From NCBI RefSeq assembly GCF_017114995.1, contig NZ_JABXKL010000091.1:62001-126000 (forward strand): DNA of 64,000 bases, read 5' to 3'. The position numbers and the translations under genes are program-made. The notes under the pieces are model-generated. The model made no database searches and was not told where the DNA came from. It saw only the letters and a program-made list of their open reading frames with translations. Each line of letters begins with the position of its first letter. Position 1 is the stretch's first letter. Shown piece by piece: positions 57,653 to 64,000 of the stretch. Origin of the DNA: Nostoc sp. NMS9. Its GTDB lineage: Bacteria > Cyanobacteriota > Cyanobacteriia > Cyanobacteriales > Nostocaceae.

Positions 57653-58861
57653 ATGAAGTTATCCTTAAAGCAACTGGCGGTTTATGTGTTTTTACTGGTA
57701 ATTGGCGGTGGTGCAGGTTTGTTTGGCAGTCGCTATCTCATTCCACAAAATCGCTCGTTCCAACAGTTAAAAAATGTAACAATGGCTTCGCCTCCAGAAT
57801 CCGTAGTTCCAAATTCTCCTAACGGAGCTATTGCGGCTACTGGTGGCGATAACGTGAATTTTATTGCGACGGCAGTCCAAAAAGTTGGCCCAGCAGTGGT
57901 AAGAATTAATGCCACTCGCAAAGTAGCCAATCCCATCTCTGACGCTTTGAAAAATCCCATATTGCGGCGATTCTTTGGAGAGGATGACCAACCAATTCCT
58001 CAAGAACGCATTGAGCGCGGTACAGGATCGGGATTTATTTTGAGCGAAGATGGAGAATTACTCACCAACGCTCATGTAGTGGCAGATACAGATACAGTAC
58101 AAGTTACCCTCAAGGATGGTCGGAGTCTAGAGGGGAAGGTGGTAGGAGTTGATCCTGTAACGGATGTGGCGGTGGTGAAAATAAAAGCGAATGATTTGCC
58201 GACGGTAAAACTGGGCAATTCGCAAAACTTGATCCCAGGACAATGGGCGATCGCTATTGGCAATCCTCTGGGTTTAGATAATACTGTTACTATCGGCATC
58301 ATCAGCGCTACCGATCGCACTAGCACTCAAGTTGGTGTCCCAGATAAGCGAGTCAGCTTTATCCAAACTGATGCTGCAATTAACCCTGGTAATTCTGGTG
58401 GTCCCTTATTAAACGCCCAAGGCGAAGTGATTGGTATTAACACAGCCATCCGCGCTGATGCTCAAGGACTCGGTTTCGCCATCCCCATTGAAACCGCCGC
58501 CCGCATCGCCAATGAACTTTTTACTAAAGGGCGTGTGGAACATCCCTTCTTAGGTATTGAAATGGCAGACCTTTCTCCCATCAGAAGACAGCAGATTAAT
58601 CAAGAAAATCAACTGAACATTCAGCAGGATGCTGGAATTGTGATTAAAGGAGTCACAGATGACTCCCCAGCCAAGCGTGGAGGACTGCTTCCTGGAGACG
58701 TGATTCAAAAATTTAACGGTAAACCGGTCAAAACTTCAGCCCAAGTTCAGAGGCTGGTAGAGTCGAGCAAAGTTGGAGACATAATAGCTATCGAAGTCAA
58801 CCGCAGCGGTAAAATTCAGACCTTTAAAGTTCAATCAGGAGCTTATCCTGAAAGAAAGTAA
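57653..58861 (+). CDS. HtrA/Deg-type serine protease
   Basis: About 402 residues from the ATG at 57653 (a TTG eight codons upstream is less likely). A signal anchor (LAVYVFLLVIGGGAGLFGS) is followed by a trypsin-like domain with the triad visible in LTNAHVVAD, DVAVVKIKA and NPGNSGGPLL, then one PDZ domain (about 305-395, HPFLGIEMADLS, LLPGDVIQKFNG). It belongs to the cyanobacterial HtrA/HhoA/HhoB group; which one is unclear. It degrades or refolds damaged proteins in the periplasm or lumen. Confidence 0.92.
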   Translation: MKLSLKQLAVYVFLLVIGGGAGLFGSRYLIPQNRSFQQLKNVTMASPPESVVPNSPNGAIAATGGDNVNFIATAVQKVGPAVVRINATRKVANPISDALKNPILRRFFGEDDQPIPQERIERGTGSGFILSEDGELLTNAHVVADTDTVQVTLKDGRSLEGKVVGVDPVTDVAVVKIKANDLPTVKLGNSQNLIPGQWAIAIGNPLGLDNTVTIGIISATDRTSTQVGVPDKRVSFIQTDAAINPGNSGGPLLNAQGEVIGINTAIRADAQGLGFAIPIETAARIANELFTKGRVEHPFLGIEMADLSPIRRQQINQENQLNIQQDAGIVIKGVTDDSPAKRGGLLPGDVIQKFNGKPVKTSAQVQRLVESSKVGDIIAIEVNRSGKIQTFKVQSGAYPERK

Positions 58862-59199
58862 TCAAAATAATTCGTAATTCGTAATTCGTACTTAACAAGA
58901 TGCTCTCTACGAGACGCTAAAAGCTAAAAGCGAACGCGGACTCACTCGCTCTAAGCGAAGCCATGCCGTTGGCGTTCGCGCAGCGTGTCGCAGACAAGCC
59001 TCTCGTTCGCGTTAACCTCTCTCAAAGAGAAGAGAAGGCTTTACGCTGTGCTATCAGTGGAAGATTGAACTTTCCATAAATGTCTGTTGACCACTAAATT
59101 TTAATTCAGTGTCGGCTGCTATACCTTTTTTTAATTACGAATTACGAATTAGTAATTATTTGGTCAATAGCCCCAGAATGTTTAGCTACTAACTATTAA
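58862..59199. other. Repeat-rich intergenic region
   Basis: 58868-58890 is TAATTCG tandem repeat; 58903-59045 is a structured dispersed element with GACGCTAAAAGC units and GTTGGCGTTCGCGCAGCG (its complement interrupts tRNA-Gly at 39499) and CTCTCAAAGAGAAGAG. No gene. Confidence 0.6.
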
Positions 59200-59547
59200 T
59201 TATTGACCATTAGACAAATGCTCTAACTGCATTCTTTGTTCCATCTGGCGCAGAAAATACCCCGTCATCATGGCCGACGCTAGAAGTCCAGCTAAATTCT
59301 CCCGATCTGTTGTGATTTGCACGTTGAAATTTTCTGCCGGGAGCATTCCCACTAGCCCTTGGACATTTTGCGAGATGATTTGTTTAATTTCGGGGCTGGC
59401 GGACTGAGCAACCCTAGCTAAAACATCAGGAGACTGATGCTGTAGATATTTGAGTAACTGATTAGGGTATTCCTCAGAGTGGTCGGAAAGAAGTTGATTA
59501 GGGTGTTCCTCGGAGTTGTCATTCAAAAAGTCAGGATTAAACACCAT
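59200..59547 (-). CDS. DUF760 family protein
   Basis: 115 residues. The core LKYLQHQSPDVLARVAQSAS, EIKQIISQNVQGLVGMLPAE and NLAGLLASAMMTGYFLRQME is the DUF760 domain found in cyanobacteria and chloroplasts, function unknown. The N-terminus contains an in-frame 12-residue tandem duplication (SEEHPNQLLSD then SEEYPNQLL) from a 36-base repeat, absent from the usual family start. It is the middle of three minus-strand genes with scpB and ispD but far enough apart to have its own promoter. Confidence 0.8.
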   Translation of the reverse strand: MVFNPDFLNDNSEEHPNQLLSDHSEEYPNQLLKYLQHQSPDVLARVAQSASPEIKQIISQNVQGLVGMLPAENFNVQITTDRENLAGLLASAMMTGYFLRQMEQRMQLEHLSNGQ

Positions 59548-59639
59548 TGGCAGTTTTATTTAGCTTAATTGCTAACTCTACTCTAAACCATAGTACAAGG
59601 GTAGCGCATTCACCACGGGTATAAGTCTAGAGGAGGGGG

Positions 59640-59830
59640 AATTGGGAATTGGGCATTGGGCATTGAGAACAGATAAGGTAGACAAGGAAGAGGGGGGAGA
59701 TAAGGGAGAGACTTGTTCAATAATTCACCCTTGTACCCCCTGCTCCCCTGCTTCTCTGCTTCCCTGCTTCCTTGTCTTCTCATTCCTCTCATTTTCCCCA
59801 TGCCCCATGCCCAATTCCCAATTCCCCACT
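59640..59830. repeat. Dispersed repeat, copy 2, invading scpB 3' end
   Basis: Shares about 100 bases with the block at 56393 (GGGCATTGGGCATTGAGAA, GACAAGGAAGAGGGGGGAG, CTTGTTCAATAATTCACCC). From 59725 upward it is read as the last codons of scpB. Confidence 0.8.
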
Positions 59831-60354
59831 CCTTTTAGTTCTAGTTCTAGTTCTAGTTGTTCTTCCTTCTGACTGGTAGAAAGTATTTGCGGAAGTTGTT
59901 CGATTTGGAAATACTGATGAAATTTCGATGTTACTTGGAGCGAGTAGGAGCGAGAATCGCTGTCTCGGCGTTTGCGGATGAAACCAAGTTCAACGAGTTC
60001 TGGAACGTGCTGATATACTCCTGAACCGCGTAGGTTAATCAAGTCGCTTTGGAGTATGGGACTATTAAGGGCGATCGCTGCCAAAGTCCGCAATGCACCT
60101 ACACCCAATTCTACTGGTATCATCGTTTGCACCAAATCATGAAAGTCAGACCGGAGTTGCAAACTATAACCATCTGGGGTTTCTATTACCTCTAGGGCAC
60201 TATCTCGGTGGGCATAGTTGTCCATAAGTTCGATTATGCCTTCTTTGACAGTGGCGCGATCGCACGCGGCATACTCGGCGATTTCGCCGAGCGACAAGGG
60301 TTTACCCTTTAAATAGAGAATTGCTTCTATCTTCGTCGCTGTGGCTGTAATCAT
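59725..60354 (-). CDS. scpB: Segregation and condensation protein B
   Basis: 209 residues. Two winged-helix units typical of ScpB are seen (TKIEAILYLKGKPLSLGEIA, then LRTLAAIALNSPILQSDLIN and GSGVYQHVPELVELGFI). It forms a complex with ScpA and SMC in chromosome segregation. Residues from about 170 on (EEQLELELELKGVGNWEL, then a Gly/Glu/Arg-rich end) are unusual: the last 35 residues are translated from the dispersed repeat. The domain core is intact, so the protein may still work. Confidence 0.85.
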   Translation of the reverse strand: MITATATKIEAILYLKGKPLSLGEIAEYAACDRATVKEGIIELMDNYAHRDSALEVIETPDGYSLQLRSDFHDLVQTMIPVELGVGALRTLAAIALNSPILQSDLINLRGSGVYQHVPELVELGFIRKRRDSDSRSYSLQVTSKFHQYFQIEQLPQILSTSQKEEQLELELELKGVGNWELGMGHGENERNEKTRKQGSREAGEQGVQG

Positions 60355-60620
60355 TTAGTCATTAGTCATTGGTGATTAGTTACTAGTCATTAGTTACTAG
60401 TCATTAGCAGATGACAACTAACAATCAACAAGTGTGTGGCATTATATCCTAAATTGTCAAAATATTTGTTGACAATTTCAAATTGGGCATTGGGCAAAAC
60501 AGTTCTGAGTGCTGAGTTAGAAGTGAGGAATTATTTTCCTTGTCTCCTTATTTTATTCCCCCCATCTCCCCCATCTCCCCCATCTCCCTTGCTCCCCTGC
60601 CCCTCTGCCCCTCTGCCTCT
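60355..60620. repeat. Heptad repeats and C-rich dispersed repeat
   Basis: TTAGTCATTGG and ACTAGTCATTAG units (60357-60420), then CCCCATCTCCC tandem units reaching the ispD stop at 60621. Confidence 0.7.
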
Positions 60621-61316
60621 TCAAAATCCTCTACTTGTGAGAATAAATTCTGCGATCGCTAAATCTTGTGGAGTGGTCACTTTTAAATTTGTCTCCTCTC
60701 CCTCGACAATTCGGACTTCGATGCCGCACTTTTCAAATAAGGCGGCGTCGTCAGTTACTTCCCAACCTTGACGGACTCCTTCAGCATGGCACTGTTTCAA
60801 CAACTTGACATCAAATCCTTGGGGAGTTTGTGCCGCCCATAGTTGCCGTCTGTCGGGTGTTTCTTGAATTATGCCTTGTTCATTGACAACTTTGATGGTG
60901 TCTTTGACGGGTACACCAACAATTAAACCAGGACAGTGGCGAATAGCCTCTGCACAAGAGTTAAATAAATCTGGTGTGGCTAGGCATCTGGCGCCATCAT
61001 GAATCAACACTTGTTCTGCGGCTATTGGCAGAGATTGCAAGCCATTGTAAACAGATTCTTGGCGGGTGGAGCCACCTTGAATCAATTCCACTGGTTTAGT
61101 CAGCTTTAGATCGGCGATAATTGCTTTGAACTCTGGCCAATCGATAGACTGAGAAATAATCCCGATCCAACTGATTGTACTGGCGGCTTCTGCGGCTAAT
61201 AAAGTCCAAGCAATAATTGGTTGCGATCGCACGAGTAGCAGGAGTTTATTGCGGTTACTCCCCATTCTTTTTCCGATTCCCGCAGCTGGAATTAGTAAAT
61301 ACACAGAATTCCTCAA
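60621..61316 (-). CDS. ispD: 2-C-methyl-D-erythritol 4-phosphate cytidylyltransferase
   Basis: 231 residues, normal length. The nucleotide-binding start LIPAAGIGKRMGSNRNKLLL is diagnostic, followed by QGGSTRQESVYNGL, LIHDGARCLATPDLF, GVPVKDTIK and QTPQGFD, and the C-terminal VTTPQDLAIAEFIL. It attaches CMP to MEP in isoprenoid synthesis. The glycosyltransferase gene is divergent 57 bases away, so the promoters overlap. Confidence 0.95.
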   Translation of the reverse strand: MRNSVYLLIPAAGIGKRMGSNRNKLLLLVRSQPIIAWTLLAAEAASTISWIGIISQSIDWPEFKAIIADLKLTKPVELIQGGSTRQESVYNGLQSLPIAAEQVLIHDGARCLATPDLFNSCAEAIRHCPGLIVGVPVKDTIKVVNEQGIIQETPDRRQLWAAQTPQGFDVKLLKQCHAEGVRQGWEVTDDAALFEKCGIEVRIVEGEETNLKVTTPQDLAIAEFILTSRGF

Positions 61317-61373
61317 TCTTTAAGCTATATATTTTCCCCTAAAATAGGGAGCGAGTAAGCGTCAATAAATATT

Positions 61374-62333
61374 ATGCGAGTAGTAGCCCTTGTACCTGGC
61401 GGAATTGGCGACCAAATTCTCTTCTTTCCGACTCTAGATGACCTGAAGCGCCATTACCCTAACGCTCAGATAGATGTCGTTGTTGAACCCCGGTCAAAGG
61501 CTGCCTACCGAGTGAGCAAGTCAGTTCACGAGGTGCTGAACTTTGATTTTAATGACCGTAACAGTCTGGCAGATTGGGGTAATTTAGTGGGGACAATTCG
61601 CGATCGCGAATACGATGTTGTCATTACTGTTAAGCAAAATTGGTTGCTTGGTCTTTTACTCTGGTTGACGGGAATTCCTATACGCATTGGCTATCAAGGC
61701 AAAGGATCGGGTTTTCTTACCCATGCTGTGCCGTTCAAAGTATCCCAATATGCGGCAGCAGTTTACCACGACTTGCTGCAACCGTTGGAAATAAATAGCC
61801 CTGTCCCAGAGTTAGCAGTAAATGTGCCAAAACCAGATATTGAGTGGGCACAAAAGGAACAAAAACGTTTAGGGGTTCATGAAACAGGCTATATCTTGAT
61901 TCATGGCGGTTCTGGCCAGTTATCCCAGGCTAAAGAACTGGATAAAATCTACCCTGTCGAGAATTGGCAGCAAATTATTCAAGCCTTTCAACAAAAGCAG
62001 CCGGATCTACCTGTGGTGCTTATTAAGGGAGTTGATGATGAGCAGTTTGTGCGATCGCTTCTGGAGTCTTCTCCAGATATCAAGGTGACTGCCCCAGATG
62101 ATATTGGTAAGTTAACTGCCATAATTGCTGGGGCAAATTTGATGTTATCGACTGATAGTGCGGCATTACAACTAAGTGTTGCAGTTCAAACCTATACCAT
62201 TGCCATATTTGGCCCCAGCGATCCAACTAAGTTGTTGCCGAAAAACGATAAATTCCTGGCTATTGAATCCCTTACAGGAAAAACAGCGGATATTTCACCA
62301 AACGCAGTTTTAGAGAAAATTTGGGGTGGCTAA
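61374..62333 (+). CDS. Glycosyltransferase family 9 (heptosyltransferase-like)
   Basis: 319 residues in two Rossmann halves. RVVALVPGGIGDQILFFPTL at the start and the C-terminal LSTDSAALQLSVAVQTYTIA and FGPSDPTKLLP are the donor-binding motifs of GT9 enzymes. Middle part: IPIRIGYQGKGSGFLTHAVP. It probably adds a heptose or related sugar to lipopolysaccharide or another glycan in the cytoplasm. No other LPS genes are nearby. Confidence 0.85.
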   Translation: MRVVALVPGGIGDQILFFPTLDDLKRHYPNAQIDVVVEPRSKAAYRVSKSVHEVLNFDFNDRNSLADWGNLVGTIRDREYDVVITVKQNWLLGLLLWLTGIPIRIGYQGKGSGFLTHAVPFKVSQYAAAVYHDLLQPLEINSPVPELAVNVPKPDIEWAQKEQKRLGVHETGYILIHGGSGQLSQAKELDKIYPVENWQQIIQAFQQKQPDLPVVLIKGVDDEQFVRSLLESSPDIKVTAPDDIGKLTAIIAGANLMLSTDSAALQLSVAVQTYTIAIFGPSDPTKLLPKNDKFLAIESLTGKTADISPNAVLEKIWGG

Positions 62334-62551
62334 ACCAGTAGTTTTCCCAAACTTAGATACCTAGAACAGACAGTAAGCCTCAAAACCTCTCTCTTTACAG
62401 GAGAGAGGTGAATGTATATTGCATACAAATGAAAAGCTCTATAATTTATCACTCAGCCGTTGTCACAAATTGGGAACGGCTTTCAGTTTTTATTTAGACA
62501 AATCGATCTATTCTAGTCCATTTACCATTTCCAAAAATCTTTGCAACATAT
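62334..62551. other. Intergenic sequence after the glycosyltransferase
   Basis: Includes a CCTCTCTC-TTTACAG-GAGAGAGG hairpin near 62383-62406, a likely terminator of the upstream gene. The 67-codon frame from 62419 runs into the following element and is probably spurious. Confidence 0.45.
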
Positions 62552-62647
62552 TTAGGACTTACGCAAAAATCGCCCAAAAGCTTAATTTGTCGAACCGCCA
62601 AGAACGCCAAGAACGCCAATAATTCGTAGAGTGTGCGTAAGTCTTAA
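62552..62647. mobile_element. MITE-like element with 14-bp terminal inverted repeats
   Basis: TTAGGACTTACGCA (62552-62565) faces TGCGTAAGTCTTAA (62634-62647), 13 of 14 matching. The inside has tandem CAAGAACGC units. TAT flanks both ends, which fits a TA-type target duplication as used by IS630 elements. 96 bases, no coding capacity. Confidence 0.6.
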
Positions 62648-62731
62648 TATTAATTGGTTGTAGGGGTGTACATCTGTACATTAGTGTCAACTTAAGGTTA
62701 AAGCCAGTCTAGAAAAAGCTTTTAGCAGATT

Positions 62732-62841
62732 ATCTCGTTCCAGTCTCCGACTGGGAATGCCCCTCATTGGGGCTGCCGCCTCCCGAACTCGCGGCAGAGC
62801 CGCCAGGAGTAGCATTTCCAGCCTCTTGCTGAAAACGAGAT
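62732..62841. repeat. Dispersed structured element (ATCTCGTT ... AACGAGAT)
   Basis: About 110 bases with complementary 8-base ends and internal stems (CCAGT/ACTGG, GCTGCCGC/GCGGCAG, CCAGC/GCTG). This looks like a highly iterated Nostoc element; the stable folds suggest an RNA or DNA hairpin unit. Confidence 0.6.
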
Positions 62842-63049
62842 TTTAAAAGGGTTTTGGTTTAAGTTTACACCAATGACATCTGTACGCCCATACCTATTTA
62901 TCTGTATCAGATATTTCGTGAAATGATAACCCTCTTATGCTTCTGGATAGTTTAGTTTATTTACTACTTACTTACCTCGGAAAGTGATAGAAGAGGGCTA
63001 ATACACCCTAAAAAATTGGATTTTTTAATTAGGAATCTCTTAATTTAAC

Positions 63050-63217
63050 ATGGGTTCAACGAACCTTTCCCACCTAGCCCAATACCGTTCAGTTAAACCC
63101 AAAATCCTTAGAGATGCGTTAGCCCAGCAAGATCAAGTACAATTTCGCATCTCTACAGATCAAGGTCAAATTCCCTATCTAAAATCCAAAATGGTATTAA
63201 TTAGAGGCAAGCAATAA
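63050..63217 (+). CDS. Possible small protein (55 aa)
   Basis: ATG to stop encodes MGSTNLSHLAQYRSVKPKIL and RDALAQQDQVQFRISTDQGQ, ending SKMVLIRGKQ; basic, soluble, protein-like composition. It overlaps the end of the opposite methyltransferase gene by 17 bases. No ribosome site. Could be real or repeat-borne. Confidence 0.3.
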   Translation: MGSTNLSHLAQYRSVKPKILRDALAQQDQVQFRISTDQGQIPYLKSKMVLIRGKQ

Positions 63218-63929
63218 ATGTCCAGCTTGCCATATATGTTCCAACAAATATACTGGGATAATCAGCACTACTATCGGAAACAAACCAGTCAGGAGTCGCT
63301 TTCTGCTGTCGAACCCTCTTTTCCAAACCAATTTGTAGAGATATATTCTCGTGAACAATTTTTGCATTAGCAATTTCTAGCATTTTTTCTATTGACTTTT
63401 GTAGCCACTCTGCTCGAACAAACAAACTGTGAGATGGATGATCGCCGTAGCAAAAAGGTACAATGAGAACAAGATATCCTTTGTCGTTTAGTATTTTATT
63501 CAGGCAAAATTGAATAATTTCTTGATCGTCTTTTTTTTCTTGGGTCTCTTTGTTAATGCTGTGAAATAACAAACCCGCTAGCACGACTGCATCAAATTTT
63601 TTATTCTCTTCAACAAGTTCAGACAGGAAAAGCGATAAATCTTTGGTAACAAACTTTCTATTTGGGTAGAGTTTTAAACATTGTTCAATAGCTAATTCAC
63701 TGTGATCGACTCCTAGATAGTCACATCGATCCGGAAGATATTTGCTTAAAGCCCCGTTACCGCATCCTAAATCTAATAAAGAGAATGAGTTTTCTGGAAA
63801 AGCGTTACTTAAAAAACCACCTGTAGGCGTATATCGGGTGAGATTTTCCGGAGCTTCAAAGTAAGAATAATAGTCATCTTGGAAACGTTCTTCTTCAGAT
63901 GTTGCACGCTCAGGTACTAAATTTTTCAT
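63201..63929 (-). CDS. SAM-dependent methyltransferase, class I
   Basis: 242 residues. SAM-binding motif LLDLGCGNGALSKYL (about residues 52-66), acidic motif II in YLGVDHSELAIEQC, and motif in FDAVVLAGLLFHSIN. The C-terminal half contains LVLIVPFCYGDHPSHSLF and an extra helical region. Substrate unknown; it resembles small-molecule or lipid methyltransferases rather than RNA enzymes. It is the last gene in the window, with 70 bases of upstream sequence visible. Confidence 0.85.
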   Translation of the reverse strand: MKNLVPERATSEEERFQDDYYSYFEAPENLTRYTPTGGFLSNAFPENSFSLLDLGCGNGALSKYLPDRCDYLGVDHSELAIEQCLKLYPNRKFVTKDLSLFLSELVEENKKFDAVVLAGLLFHSINKETQEKKDDQEIIQFCLNKILNDKGYLVLIVPFCYGDHPSHSLFVRAEWLQKSIEKMLEIANAKIVHENISLQIGLEKRVRQQKATPDWFVSDSSADYPSIFVGTYMASWTFIACL

Positions 63930-64000
63930 TCCAAAACCCTCATTTTTTCAAGCTTGTTTGATTACAAAATTGCTCTTTCAGGATCTTGCGAACTACTGAA

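Overview
The window comes from a filamentous, probably heterocyst-forming cyanobacterium close to Nostoc/Anabaena. The direct evidence is photosynthetic electron-carrier genes (psbV, petE, petJ), carotenoid genes (crtP-crtB), very frequent HIP1 octamers (GCGATCGC), a neutral-amino-acid binding protein (natB) directly after crtB as in Anabaena PCC 7120, and intergenic regions full of heptanucleotide tandem repeats. There is no single theme: it is a stretch of chromosome-like housekeeping genes broken up by small accessory islands.

Layout. 1-6.2 kb: end of an amino acid permease, an RppA/RppB-like two-component pair, an IS630-type transposase scrap, a GC-richer aldo/keto reductase that looks acquired, a SRPBCC protein and a universal stress protein. 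6.4-16 kb: a stress-type membrane-associated protein, a P2-type cation ATPase, leuB, prepilin peptidase, accD and an MFS transporter. 15.7-22.3 kb: a sugar ABC transporter (binding protein plus two permeases) split in the middle by an accessory insert containing a PD-(D/E)XK-like ORF, a nuclease remnant and a large AAA ATPase. 22.5-24.6 kb: psbV, petE and petJ, all lumenal electron-transfer proteins. 25-34 kb: a TonB-like protein, a lipase, an aberrant cytochrome b6-like protein, a CPA-type antiporter, tRNA-Glu, a SRPBCC protein and a GAF histidine kinase that lacks its histidine. 34.5-37.3 kb: an RHH regulator, an attenuator-like RNA in front of an HNH endonuclease, and a polysaccharide deacetylase.

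37.4-40.3 kb is the most striking region: 27 tRNA genes or tRNA-like genes plus two degenerate ones, packed on one strand and covering all 20 amino acids, behind a single strong promoter and a 14-bp leader hairpin. Several members are odd: three leucine-anticodon tRNAs without a long variable arm, an initiator-like tRNA with an 8-nt anticodon loop, a tRNA-Cys with A at position 33, and a tRNA-Gly interrupted by a dispersed repeat. Related clusters are known from Anabaena PCC 7120, so the array type is not new, but its members deserve attention.

40.4-64 kb: NagZ, crtP-crtB, tRNA-Ser, natB, a porin-like barrel, the succinate dehydrogenase flavoprotein, an unexplained 134-nt tRNA-like element, two overlapping small cyanobacterial genes, a Ctp protease, ispG, an antitoxin with a broken toxin, a cysteine hydrolase, a LysM-M23 protein, an HtrA protease, a DUF760 protein, scpB (its tail built from a dispersed repeat), ispD, a family 9 glycosyltransferase, two short mobile or dispersed elements and a methyltransferase. 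ispG, ispD, crtP and crtB together connect the MEP isoprenoid pathway to carotenoid synthesis, although they are not one operon.
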